Part shown: piece by piece, positions 38,801 to 47,142 of the stretch
Numbering within the stretch: the first letter of the stretch is position 1
Layout of the letters: every line of letters starts with the position of its first letter
Assembly (NCBI RefSeq): GCF_024362525.1
Contig: NZ_CP101458.1
Coordinates: 2,852,001-2,916,000, forward strand
Source of the DNA: Natrononativus amylolyticus
Lineage (GTDB): Archaea; Halobacteriota; Halobacteria; Halobacteriales; Natrialbaceae
Length of the DNA stretch: 64,000 bases
Reading direction: 5' to 3'
Notes under the pieces: model-generated
The model's input: only the letters and a program-made list of their open reading frames with translations
Told to the model about the DNA's origin: nothing
Database searches by the model: none
Position numbers and translations under genes: made by a program

Positions 38801-39113
38801 GTATGGTACTCGCTACTATGGCTCACGGGTATAGTTCTACCGTCGGAACGCCCCCGTCCGGTGGCCTCCCTCCGCCGTTTACTGTCTACAATAGTCGCTC
38901 CATGGACACGATCGTCGGTGGGTGCAGATGTAGAGAGAGAGTCGCCGAAAGAGTACGTCAGAAGACCGAGTTATACACTGACGGAACGAGGTGTGACGTT
39001 GCCGCCGTGGGGGACAGAATCGTACCGGAGTCGGCAGCGGGCGACTCCTTCGTACACCGTGCCATGGTATGGCGGAGCGTAGGTTTATCTATCGCGCCGG
39101 ACATGTTCGACGC
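38801..39113. promoter_or_regulatory. divergent spacer between CoA ligase and trpB
   Basis: This 313-base spacer contains no convincing gene. It carries a minus-strand TATA-like element at 38827-38836 (AACTATACC) for the CoA ligase. For trpB a plus-strand element TTTATC at 39084-39089 is centred 27 bases before the ATG at 39114. An extra AT-rich spot, TTATACA near 38971, has no matching gene start. Confidence 0.5.
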
Positions 39114-40271
39114 ATGTCTCACGGCGACTTCGAAGGATACGGCGGGCGGCACGTACCGGAGCCACTCGAGGAACCGCTAGAGCAACTGGCGAACGCCTAC
39201 GACGAGATCGGCAAGAGCGACGAGTTCCAGGCCGAGTTTCGCGACCACCTCGCGGAGTACGCCGGTCGACCGACTTCGCTGTACCACGCGAAGAACCTGA
39301 GCGAGCCCTACGACGCCGAAATCTACCTCAAGCGCGAGGACCTGCTCCACGGCGGCGCACACAAGATCAACAACTGCCTGGGCCAGGCCTTGCTCGCGAA
39401 GAAGGCCGGTCGAGAGCGACTGATCGCCGAGACCGGGGCCGGCCAGCACGGCACCGCGACCGCGATGGTCGGCGCGCTGTTCGGTCTCAAGACCGAGATC
39501 TACATGGGAAAGAAGGACGTCGAGCGCCAGAAGATGAACGTCTTCCGGATGCGCCTGATGGGCGCCGAGGTCAACGAGGTGACCCGCGGCGGCGAGGGGC
39601 TGGCCGACGCCGTCGACGCCGCCCTCGAGGACCTCGTCGAGAACGTCGAGGACACCCACTACCTCGTCGGGAGTGTCGTCGGCCCCGACCCGTTCCCGCG
39701 GATGGTCCGTGACTTCCAGTCCGTCATCGGCGAGGAGGCCCGCGAGCAGTTCATCGACCGAACCGGCGGATTGCCCGACGCGGCGGTCGCCTGTGTTGGC
39801 GGCGGCTCGAACGCGATGGGGCTCTTTCACGCCTTCCGCGACGACGAGGAGGTCGCCCTCTACGGGGCGGAAGGCGGCGGCGAGGGGGCGGACTCGAGTC
39901 GCCACGCCGCCCCGCTGGCAGCCGGCAACGACGACGTCATTCACGGAATGAAGACCCGCGTGATCGACGAAGACGTCGAGGTCCACTCCGTCTCCGCCGG
40001 ACTCGACTACCCCGGCGTCGGCCCCGAGCACGCCATGTTCCGCGAGATCGGTCGCTGCGAGTACACCGGCGTCACCGACGACGAGGCGCTGGCGGCGTTC
40101 CGGAAGCTGAGCGAGACGGAGGGGATCATCCCGGCGCTCGAGTCGAGCCACGGCGTCGCCCGCGGGCTCCAGCTCGCAGATGAGGGAGAGCACGACACGA
40201 TCCTCGTCAACCTCTCCGGTCGCGGCGACAAGGACATGGAGACCGCGGCGGAGCTGTTCTCCTTCGAGTAG
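39114..40271 (+). CDS. trpB: tryptophan synthase beta chain
   Basis: TrpB condenses indole and serine to tryptophan using PLP. The 385-residue protein starts at ATG 39114, matching the TATA element, and has the TrpB1-type [11 protein letters not shown] start, the PLP lysine K84 in HGGAHKINN, the catalytic E106 in ETGAGQHG and the phosphate site GGGSNAMG. The usual HTGAHK motif reads HGGAHK here. No trpA, trpC or other biosynthetic gene is next to it, which is odd; the surroundings are catabolic. Confidence 0.93.
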   Translation: MSHGDFEGYGGRHVPEPLEEPLEQLANAYDEIGKSDEFQAEFRDHLAEYAGRPTSLYHAKNLSEPYDAEIYLKREDLLHGGAHKINNCLGQALLAKKAGRERLIAETGAGQHGTATAMVGALFGLKTEIYMGKKDVERQKMNVFRMRLMGAEVNEVTRGGEGLADAVDAALEDLVENVEDTHYLVGSVVGPDPFPRMVRDFQSVIGEEAREQFIDRTGGLPDAAVACVGGGSNAMGLFHAFRDDEEVALYGAEGGGEGADSSRHAAPLAAGNDDVIHGMKTRVIDEDVEVHSVSAGLDYPGVGPEHAMFREIGRCEYTGVTDDEALAAFRKLSETEGIIPALESSHGVARGLQLADEGEHDTILVNLSGRGDKDMETAAELFSFE

Positions 40272-40294
40272 TGCAGCCGCGAGGCGCTACCGCC

Positions 40295-41713
40295 TTACTC
40301 CTCCTGCAGCGTTTCCCCGTCGACGACGCGTCCGGCGAACAGCGGCGTCTCCGTCGGCCGATCCAGGACGAAAAAGAGGAACGGGCGATCGACGGTGAGT
40401 TCGACGCGATCCGGCGGCGCGCTCTCTTCCATCACCACGGCGGTCGCCGCCGCGGCCTCCGTCCCCAGTTCGTCGACCTCGACGAAGCTCTGGTGGATAA
40501 TCTCGGAGATGACGAGCCCGTTATCGCCCTCGGTCATTCCCGAGAAATCCGCGTCGCCGAACGCCCGCTCCATCCCGAGTTCTCGCATCGTTTCGACCAG
40601 GCTGAACTTCGACTCGATGTCGAACGTCGGCATCGCGAGCTCCACCTCCGGGCGGGAGGTTTCGCCGAGCAGCGTCGCGAGCCGGTCGACCGAGAACGCC
40701 GCTTCGAACGCGTCGAACTCGCCCGCTGCGGGGAGGACGATCACCATGCTCGTGTCGTCGTTCGCGTAGGGCAGTTCGACCAGCTGGTGACCGCCGATCT
40801 CGGCGTACGGTACCTCGATCGACTGGTGCATCATCTCGACCTCGGTTTCCTCGCCATCGAGGCCAGTGAACGGCGCCGGCTCCGTATCCTCCTCGGAAAA
40901 CGGGTACTTCCACATCGCCTCGAAGTAGATCGCGTTCGTCAGCACGAGTCTCGTGGAGGCGTCGATCGACCCCCCGGGAAGGAGGTCCTCGATCCGGTCG
41001 TTCGTCCGCTCTTCGACCCACTCGTTGATCCGCTCGCGGGCCTCCTCGGGCGAGCCCGAAAAGTCGACGAGTCGCATCCCGGCGCCGTAGTAGGCCTCGA
41101 GTAGCTCCAGAAATGCCTCGTCGAAATCGACCCCCTCCTCGCCCCACGTCGAGTTGGCCGTCGAGAGCTGGAAGGCGGGGCCGTCGTGGCCCTCGCCGGT
41201 CGGGTCGTCGACGTCCTCGCCGTCTTCGTTACGCCGGGCGAACTCGGCCTCGAGCGCGCCGAAGGCGGGGTGGAGGTCGTCGCCCTCGAGTTCGTACCGG
41301 AGCGCGTCGGCCATCTCCGCGGCGGTGTCGCCGCGGGCGCCCGCGTAGGTCATCGCCAGCGCGACCGAGACGCTGTACGGCGAGCAAAAGAGGTTGTCGT
41401 CGGGCTCCTGTTCGCGTAGCTGCGCGAGCAGGTCGAAGGAGAGCTCGAGGTTGCCTCGCACCTGCTCGGCCAGGGCGGTCTCGTCGATTTCGGGATCGGT
41501 GGCGAGCTCGAGCTGGGGGAAGTCGGGGACGTCGTACCCGTCGAAGCCGTTTCCGTCGCTCGAGCCGGCTGCGGAGTCGTCGTCATCGGCGTGGTCGTCA
41601 CCGGGGTCGTCAGAGCCGGTATCGTCGTCCGCGGGGTCGTCACTGAGACAGCCGGCTGCGCCAGCGAGGAGCGCGCCGGTCAGCGCGAGCACGGTTCGTC
41701 TGTCGGAGGGCAT
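40295..41713 (-). CDS. serpin, exported lipoprotein
   Basis: Serpins trap serine proteases by a suicide loop insertion. The 472-residue protein begins with a Tat-like lipoprotein signal (SDRRTVLALTGALLAGAAGC), then an acidic Asp-rich linker to about residue 55. The serpin core shows FCSPYSVSVALAMTYAGARG, LVLTNAIYFEAMWKYPF, the hinge ELGTEAAAATAVVM of the reactive loop, and the C-terminal RPFLFFVLDRPTETPLFAGRV. The small-residue hinge predicts an inhibitory serpin. P1 is near the Glu-Glu-Ser of the loop. A likely target is an extracellular subtilisin-type protease. Confidence 0.95.
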   Translation of the reverse strand: MPSDRRTVLALTGALLAGAAGCLSDDPADDDTGSDDPGDDHADDDDSAAGSSDGNGFDGYDVPDFPQLELATDPEIDETALAEQVRGNLELSFDLLAQLREQEPDDNLFCSPYSVSVALAMTYAGARGDTAAEMADALRYELEGDDLHPAFGALEAEFARRNEDGEDVDDPTGEGHDGPAFQLSTANSTWGEEGVDFDEAFLELLEAYYGAGMRLVDFSGSPEEARERINEWVEERTNDRIEDLLPGGSIDASTRLVLTNAIYFEAMWKYPFSEEDTEPAPFTGLDGEETEVEMMHQSIEVPYAEIGGHQLVELPYANDDTSMVIVLPAAGEFDAFEAAFSVDRLATLLGETSRPEVELAMPTFDIESKFSLVETMRELGMERAFGDADFSGMTEGDNGLVISEIIHQSFVEVDELGTEAAAATAVVMEESAPPDRVELTVDRPFLFFVLDRPTETPLFAGRVVDGETLQEE

Positions 41714-41842
41714 AGTAGACCAGCGGACGGCCACGGATAAACGCTTTCGGCAGGGTGAAATCGCCGTTTGAGCTTTGGTCGGCGGGAATTCGCCTGGAAG
41801 GTCTCGTCGAAACCCTTGGCCAGTGATAGCTTTCGAGGGTCG

Positions 41843-41920
41843 TGCTGACTAGACAGCGCGAATGTATCACGGGTTGAAAGTTGATCTGCGAAGGGGAGTG
41901 ATCGGTCAGTACAGGGATAC
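41843..41920 (+). repeat. dispersed repeat, copy A
   Basis: This copy shares with 42248-42316, 45032-45110 and (reverse strand) 46016-46153 a pattern of TGCTGA, GCGCGAATGT, CAC, TTGAT-TGCGA and GTCAGTACAGG in the same order. Identity between copies looks about 70-80 percent by eye. No coding function is supported, although an ATG within each copy begins similar short peptides. Confidence 0.6.
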
Positions 41921-41922
41921 AA

Positions 41923-42075
41923 TTATCGGTGTTCATTTCCCGGTCGTTCCTGATGCTCGGTTCCAAAAAACTTCTTCAGTGCCAGTGTTGTTCCGGCGTA
42001 TGACGCCGCCAAGACACCTGCGAGGAACAACACTCCGAAAAATACAGTGTAACTGAACAGAACTTCAAATACCAT
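41923..42075 (-). CDS. 50-residue single-span membrane protein
   Basis: This gene is very short and easily missed. From ATG 42075 it encodes 50 residues with one membrane helix (about residues 6-32, LFSYTVFFGVLFLAGVLAASY), followed by a basic-to-acidic hydrophilic tail ending in EHQERPGNEHR. An AT-rich element on the minus strand at 42095-42105 is centred about 25 bases before the start, a good leaderless promoter. The stop TAA lies next to repeat copy A. Composition is AT-richer than the chromosome. Function is unknown. Confidence 0.6.
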   Translation of the reverse strand: MVFEVLFSYTVFFGVLFLAGVLAASYAGTTLALKKFFGTEHQERPGNEHR

Positions 42076-42123
42076 ATCTAACAGGTGTATTTAGCTAATA
42101 AAAAGTGTTCTGACTGTCAAGTT

Positions 42124-42196
42124 CGCACATATAGTGAGCAGGTGGTCCACTGATTTCGGCGTGAAACAACCGAAGTTGTCGTGCTGCACTCATGCT
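42124..42196 (+). repeat. dispersed repeat fragment E
   Basis: This fragment matches 46069-46143 in the same orientation, with the shared blocks TAGTGAGC, TTTCGGCGTGAAACAA and GTCGTGCT. In the longer copy at 46016-46153 it sits inside the repeat between two GCGAATGT-like blocks, so it is probably a remnant of an internal segment of a once larger element. Confidence 0.6.
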
Positions 42197-42247
42197 CTGA
42201 GTCGATCACGCCCGTTCTGACAGCAGTTCGGTAGTTCGTTGCGTCTC

Positions 42248-42316
42248 TACTGAATAGATAGCGCGAATGGTGCACAAGGTTCTGGTTGATTTGCGACGGT
42301 GGAGATCGCTCAGGCT
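42248..42316 (+). repeat. dispersed repeat, copy B
   Basis: Copy B contains TGAATAGA, AGCGCGAATGG, GCAC, TTGATTTGCGACGG and GCTCAG in the order seen in the other copies. The remaining part of the intergenic stretch up to the kinase gene at 42488 shows no gene; it is AT-rich around 42340-42380. Confidence 0.55.
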
Positions 42317-42487
42317 AAGCAGTCACCGAAACGATAACCTATCTCCTGATAAATATCAAAAACGCATCCACACTATAGCATCTATCCATCACGGTGGACC
42401 GCTGTGGCTCTAGCCTGGAGTGGGGTAGAACAGACCGACTTCCGCAACCGGTAGAAGTAAACCAATTCTGGTGACATAGAATAATCA

Positions 42488-44857
42488 ATGAGCCTTGACG
42501 GACGACACTCCATAAACGAGGTGATCGGAGAAGTCACCCGAGGGTTGGTTCCGGCTATCACCGCAAACGAGATTCAACAACGCGTTTGCGAGGAGTTCGT
42601 AGCATCGGAGTTGTACTCCTTTGTGTGGATTGGGCGCTATAATCCGGAGAAAGAGGAGATTATTCCGGCAGCCTCCGCCGGGTTTGCAGAGAAGACGCTC
42701 AATGAGGTTCCCGCCAAAGAGGAACCACCTCCACAGGAACTGGCAAACGAGGTAGTGCGCACACGGGAGGTCGCGGTTAGACAGAATCTCATTGACGACC
42801 CTCCTTGTGAGGATTGGCGCGACCACGCCCGCAAACAAGACTACCAAACCTGCGCGGCCATCCCCCTCGTGTACGAAAAGACGCTATACGGTGTCTTGCA
42901 GCTGGCAACTACCCGGTCGCAAGGATTTGGGACGGCCGAGCGAGAATCGCTCGCAGAGTTAGGAGTAACGATCGCGTACGCCGTCGAGACTGCGGAGTCG
43001 CACGCGAATACTGATAGCACCGACCGCAAGGAAGCGGAGACAGAGCTGACGGGAGTGACCCCTGAGCCTGAACAGGAGCGGCGGCTCTACGAGACTATTA
43101 TCTCAAGTACTCCCGACCTTGTGTACGCGTTCGATCTCGACTATCGCTTCATATTCGCCAACGAGGCGCTGCTGGAAATGTGGGGTCAGACCTTCGAAGA
43201 GTCCATAGGAAAGACCCTGCGGGAAATTGGCTACGAGCCGTGGCACGCGGAGATGCACGAACGCGAGATTGACCACGTTGTAGAGACAAAAGAACCCATC
43301 CGCGGCGAGGTAGGGTTCGAGCATGCCGAACTCGGTCGCCGAATCTACGACTATATCTTTGCACCGGTACTCAACGACGAGGGGGAAGTCGAAGCCATCG
43401 CCGGGACAACGCGTGATATAACCGAGCGCAAGGAGGCCGAGGAGGCACTTCAGAAAAGCGAGGAGCGATTCCGAGCGTTGCTCGACGCCAGCTCGGACGT
43501 CGTGTATCGCATGAGCCACGATTGGAGCCAAATGCAATACCTCGAGGGGCAGGACTTCATCGCCAATATACAGGAACCGACCAGTGATTGGCTTGAGAAA
43601 TACATTCACCCGGATGACCGGGAGCGTGTCACGGAGGCCATCGACGAAGCGATTCGAACCAAGAGCACCTTCGAGCTGGAACACCGGGTAGACCAGGTCG
43701 ATGGAACTGTTGGCTGGACGTTCTCACGTGCGGTACCGATGCTAGACGATGGCGGAAACATCGTTGAATGGATCGGTATGGCGAGCGACATCACCGAAGA
43801 GAAGAATCGCGAACGCGACCTCGAACGGGCGCTCGACCTGCTCGAGAAAACCGAGCTCATCGCCGACGTTGGCGGCTGGGAGATCGACCCGGACACGATG
43901 GACGTGTTCTGGACCGACCACATCTTCGATCTCCTGGAGGTACCTGACGACGAGGAACCGCCGCTGGAGGAAGCGCTCGACATGTACCACGAGGACGACC
44001 AGCCGGTCGTCGAGGGCGCCGTCGAGAACGCGCTCGACTCGGGCGAGCCCTTCGACGTAGAGGTGCGGATCCGGACGGCCAGCGACGAGATCCGCTGGCT
44101 CCGGCTGCAGGGCGTTCCGGAGATCGATGACGGTGACACCGTGTCGTTCCGCGGAGCGGCCCAGGACATCACCGAGCAGGTTGAGCGCGAACGAAAACTC
44201 GAGGAGACGATCGACCAACTCGAGGAGTCGAACGAGCGCCTCGAGAGTCTGGCCAGCATGATCGCCCACGAACTGCGGAACCCGGTCGCAATCGGCCAGA
44301 TTTACAGCCAGCGGTTGCCGGCTGAGACGGCTCCGGAGGCCGTTGACTACGTCGTCGAAGCGTTCGACCGGATCGAGAATATCGTTGACGTCCTGCTGGT
44401 CTTAACGCACGGACGCGAGACCGTTGGTGAACGGACCCCGGTATCGCTTGTAAACGTAGTTCAGGACGCCTGGGATGAAGTGGACGCACCCGATGCAACA
44501 CTCCACGTCGATATCGACGGCGAGATACGAGGGGACCAGACGTACCTCCAGCACCTGTTCAGAAATCTCCTCGAAAATGCAGTTCAACATGGTGGCGCGG
44601 ACGTCACCGTTCAGGTGGGGGGTGGATCGAACGAGTTCTTCGTGGCGGACGATGGATCCGGGATCCCGGCTGAAAACCGAGATGACGTGTTTAAATCCGG
44701 GTTCACTACGACAGCCGATGAAGGTGGGACCGGGTTGGGGCTGGCGTTCGTCAGAGAGTTGGCCGATCTGTACGGGTGGTCGTGTGCAGTGTCGGAGAGC
44801 GCAGCCGGTGGCGCGCGGATCGAATTTCAGGACGTCGATTTCGTCTCGGCGGGGTAA
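42488..44857 (+). CDS. multi-PAS sensor histidine kinase
   Basis: The 789-residue cytoplasmic kinase has a GAF-type domain (about 10-170), three PAS domains (about 200-320, 325-445, 450-565) with connecting DITERKEAEEAL coiled coils, and a transmitter with phosphoacceptor H594 in MIAHELRNP, N-box RNLLENAVQHG, VADDGSGIP and GGTGLGLAFVREL. The transmitter is nearly the same as in the kinase at 18929. The first 1.2 kb use AT-rich codons, unlike the GC-rich last 1 kb, which suggests a chimeric origin. No response regulator is adjacent. Confidence 0.93.
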   Translation: MSLDGRHSINEVIGEVTRGLVPAITANEIQQRVCEEFVASELYSFVWIGRYNPEKEEIIPAASAGFAEKTLNEVPAKEEPPPQELANEVVRTREVAVRQNLIDDPPCEDWRDHARKQDYQTCAAIPLVYEKTLYGVLQLATTRSQGFGTAERESLAELGVTIAYAVETAESHANTDSTDRKEAETELTGVTPEPEQERRLYETIISSTPDLVYAFDLDYRFIFANEALLEMWGQTFEESIGKTLREIGYEPWHAEMHEREIDHVVETKEPIRGEVGFEHAELGRRIYDYIFAPVLNDEGEVEAIAGTTRDITERKEAEEALQKSEERFRALLDASSDVVYRMSHDWSQMQYLEGQDFIANIQEPTSDWLEKYIHPDDRERVTEAIDEAIRTKSTFELEHRVDQVDGTVGWTFSRAVPMLDDGGNIVEWIGMASDITEEKNRERDLERALDLLEKTELIADVGGWEIDPDTMDVFWTDHIFDLLEVPDDEEPPLEEALDMYHEDDQPVVEGAVENALDSGEPFDVEVRIRTASDEIRWLRLQGVPEIDDGDTVSFRGAAQDITEQVERERKLEETIDQLEESNERLESLASMIAHELRNPVAIGQIYSQRLPAETAPEAVDYVVEAFDRIENIVDVLLVLTHGRETVGERTPVSLVNVVQDAWDEVDAPDATLHVDIDGEIRGDQTYLQHLFRNLLENAVQHGGADVTVQVGGGSNEFFVADDGSGIPAENRDDVFKSGFTTTADEGGTGLGLAFVRELADLYGWSCAVSESAAGGARIEFQDVDFVSAG

Positions 44858-44962
44858 CCGGTCAGCATGCGACGAATTGCGGAATCTCGTTATGGCTAGA
44901 GGACCCCCACCCTCCGTTCATCACGTCTGCCAGCCACTGGGCAGGCCAATTACGGAGATTCG

Positions 44963-45000
44963 AAGAGAAAGCCTCGCCGTTCACGGCGGGGATGAATCCG
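44963..45000 (+). mobile_element. hairpin resembling an IS200/IS605-type right end (remnant)
   Basis: The sequence contains a perfect 8-base stem with one G-T wobble, CCTCGCCG-TTCA-CGGCGGGG, followed by ATGAATCCGAC. This looks like the right-end/guide-RNA scaffold hairpin that I recall from haloarchaeal IS1341-type (TnpB-only) elements. No tnpA or tnpB reading frame is left beside it. The kinase gene lies upstream, so if correct this is an orphan end. Confidence 0.5.
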
Positions 45001-45031
45001 ACAATAGAGCAGTAAACTACGAAAAGTAGTA

Positions 45032-45110
45032 TGCTGAATAGAGGGCGCGAATGTGGCACGGATTGAGGAGCGATCAACGCGGAAGGTCGAACGCTCAGTA
45101 CAGAGCATGG
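45032..45110 (+). repeat. dispersed repeat, copy C
   Basis: Copy C starts TGCTGAATAGAGGGCGCGAA and ends in GCTCAGTACAGAG. It follows the IS605-like hairpin by about 30 bases. With the inverted copy D at 46016-46153 it flanks the ATP-grasp-like gene, giving a segment of about 1.12 kb with inverted ends. Confidence 0.6.
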
Positions 45111-45151
45111 ATGCAGCAGCACCCTCTCTCTTCGGTACTTGAAGAAGTAGC

Positions 45152-45895
45152 TTACAGATTATCGGTGGGGAGACTCGCACGAATCGATTGGCAGAGAGCG
45201 GGTTCTACTCCACTATTCCGATAGCCTGCGGCGAGGTTGACGTCTACGGCCCAGAACTGGTCTTCGTCATCTTTGACAAAATCGACACCAACGCCTCGGA
45301 TATCGAGCCGGTTGACGAGGCGACGCAGACGGCGCGCGAGCATCGGTCTGGGGCGCACCTGATTCAGGAACCGTTTGGGGCCATAGAGTTTCGAAGTCAC
45401 ACGCTTGACCGCCGTCTGGACTCGCGTTCCATTATCGACAGCGTAGTACTTGTAATCGACAGGGTCCGTAGCGATCAGTTCTTGATAGAAGCCTCCCTCG
45501 CCGTTCAGTTCGACGTCACCATCCCAGATGTAGTAGGGTTTTGCGACGTACTCGAATTTGGGTTTCTCGAAGGTCATTTGGGGAGTGCGGAACCCGACCG
45601 CCTCGAGTGCCCGGAGTCCGATTAGCCGGGAACTTAACGCAACCGTCGCGATGAGGTTGTTCCACAGGGGCGTCCCCGTTCGCCGTGCAAACCTGAGCGC
45701 GGGGAGATTGTGCGGAAACACCTGCTTGTTAACGAGCAGAGCGACATCGTCGATATGACCTGGAGAAAGTTCGGATCGCGGATCGAAGAACTGAACCTCA
45801 TGTCCCGCGCCTCTAAGGCATCTAGCGATGGCAGTGAACACCGGCTGATCGTCATCACAGAGAATCCCAATCAGATCCGCGTCAGTTGTATCCAT
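45152..45895 (-). CDS. ATP-grasp-like (RimK-type) protein
   Basis: From ATG 45895 the protein has 247 residues. It starts LIGILCDDDQPVFTAIARCLRGAGHEV, resembling the pre-ATP-grasp domain, and then shows FEYVAKPYYIWDGDVELNGEGGFYQELI (ATP-grasp beta strands and glycine loop), YKYYAVDNGTRVQTAVKRV and VGVDFVKDDEDQFWAVDVNLAAGYRN, where D and N would bind magnesium. The family ligates a carboxylate to an amine or thiol. A minus-strand TATA-like element at 45921-45930 fits this start. It is smaller than most RimK proteins and the substrate is unknown. Confidence 0.75.
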   Translation of the reverse strand: MDTTDADLIGILCDDDQPVFTAIARCLRGAGHEVQFFDPRSELSPGHIDDVALLVNKQVFPHNLPALRFARRTGTPLWNNLIATVALSSRLIGLRALEAVGFRTPQMTFEKPKFEYVAKPYYIWDGDVELNGEGGFYQELIATDPVDYKYYAVDNGTRVQTAVKRVTSKLYGPKRFLNQVRPRPMLARRLRRLVNRLDIRGVGVDFVKDDEDQFWAVDVNLAAGYRNSGVEPALCQSIRASLPTDNL

Positions 45896-46015
45896 CGATA
45901 GCAGGTGTACGTGTGCCAGAGAGTATAATGCTGTGATACAGTCCAGAACCACCGGGTTCGAACGCCCGACCGATGGCAGTAGTGGCAGATCCCCACAGCG
46001 TGCAAAGTATGCGTC

Positions 46016-46153
46016 CTGTACTGACCAATCACTACCGTCGCAAATCGAGTCGAATTTCGTGCGACATTCGCACGTGTAGTGAGCGGATGGTTCACTGCTT
46101 TCGGCGTGAAACAAACGGGGGTGTCGTGCTACATTCGTGCCTGTATTCAGCAG
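46016..46153 (-). repeat. dispersed repeat, copy D (inverted, with internal segment)
   Basis: Read on the minus strand this copy runs CTGCTGAATACAGGCACGAATGT..., then a 75-base internal segment shared with 42124-42196, then GCGAATGTCGCAC... to GGTCAGTACAGG. It is inverted relative to copies A, B and C. Together with the promoter of the ATP-grasp-like gene it fills the 335-base gap between 45896 and 46230; no gene is seen there. Confidence 0.6.
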
Positions 46154-46230
46154 GTCCGTTTTGTCAGGTGATGAGGGTTCCAACAGCGCCGCCTCGAAAG
46201 GTTATGGCTTGCCACGTCGTAACACACGTC

Positions 46231-47049
46231 ATGTGTCACGCACTCGACGACATCGAGTTCCTCGTCGCCTCGAACCACCGCGTCGGCGTCCTCGAGGCGC
46301 TGAGCGAACGCCCTCGCGACCGGAACGACCTGCGAGAGGCGACGGGCGCGTCGTCGCCGACGATGGGGCGGGTTCTCGGCGACTTCCAGGACCGCCACTG
46401 GATCGAACGGGAGGGGCGAACGTACCGGCTGACCGCACTCGGCGAGTTCGTCGCGGACCGACTGGCGGCGTTCGTCGATTCGATGGCGGCCGAGCGCCGA
46501 CTCCGCGAGGTCTGGCCGTGGCTTCCCCACGACGCCCCCGGGTTCAGCCTCGAGCTGGTGGTCGACGCGGAGGTTTCGTACCCCGGGCCCGGCTACCCGT
46601 ACGAACCGATCGAGCGCGATCGTCAGCTGCTCGAGGCCGCAGAGCGGATACGAGGGTTCGGCATGGCGATGGTGAAGTCGAGCGCCCTCGAGGCCTACTT
46701 CGATCGCATCCTCGACGGGCTGGAGTGCGAGTTCATCTACCCGCCCGAGGTGTTCGAGGCGCTCCTGGCCTGGAACGCGGAGACGATCGCCGAAGCGGTG
46801 GCTCGAGATAACTACGCCGTCCTGCTATCCGAGAAACTCCCGAACAGCGAGTGGTGCGGGATCTGTCTCTCCGACGAGCGTCTCAGCATCTGCTGCTTCG
46901 AACCCGACACCGGCGCGTTGCGCGCGATCGTCGACACGGACGACCCGGAGGCGTGCGGGTGGGGCGAGTCGATCTACGAGCGGTACCGAGCGCGCGCTCG
47001 ACCGCTCGAGGAGGCGGACGACCTCGTCTCGACGGGATCGCCCCCGTGA
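46231..47049 (+). CDS. winged-helix regulator with FilR1-like middle domain
   Basis: From ATG 46231 the protein has 272 residues: MCHALDDIEFLVASNHRVGVLEALSE is the usual start of this haloarchaeal regulator class, followed by a winged helix (residues about 10-80, GASSPTMGRVLGDFQDRHWIEREG). The C-terminal 170 residues resemble the FilR1/DUF1724 effector domain. In-frame upstream codons to 45973 run through repeat D and are not used. It is the first gene to the left of the methyltransferase and tryptophan-degradation genes, so it is a candidate regulator. Confidence 0.88.
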   Translation: MCHALDDIEFLVASNHRVGVLEALSERPRDRNDLREATGASSPTMGRVLGDFQDRHWIEREGRTYRLTALGEFVADRLAAFVDSMAAERRLREVWPWLPHDAPGFSLELVVDAEVSYPGPGYPYEPIERDRQLLEAAERIRGFGMAMVKSSALEAYFDRILDGLECEFIYPPEVFEALLAWNAETIAEAVARDNYAVLLSEKLPNSEWCGICLSDERLSICCFEPDTGALRAIVDTDDPEACGWGESIYERYRARARPLEEADDLVSTGSPP

Positions 47050-47142
47050 CCCGCCGACGTCGGCCCCCGCTTTCACGCCGTGAAATATTTCACTAGACAG
47101 TTACAACTCCGCGCGCGGCGTCGGTTTTCGTAGTGAAGTACC

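Noticed and set aside
41862-42056. 64-codon plus-strand frame starting in repeat copy A
   Set aside because: Its start lies in a repeat that is not coding in other copies, and it runs antisense to the better supported 50-residue membrane protein.
44862-45122. 86-codon minus-strand frame between the kinase and the ATP-grasp gene
   Set aside because: It crosses the hairpin and repeat C; the peptide looks like translated repeat sequence with no support.
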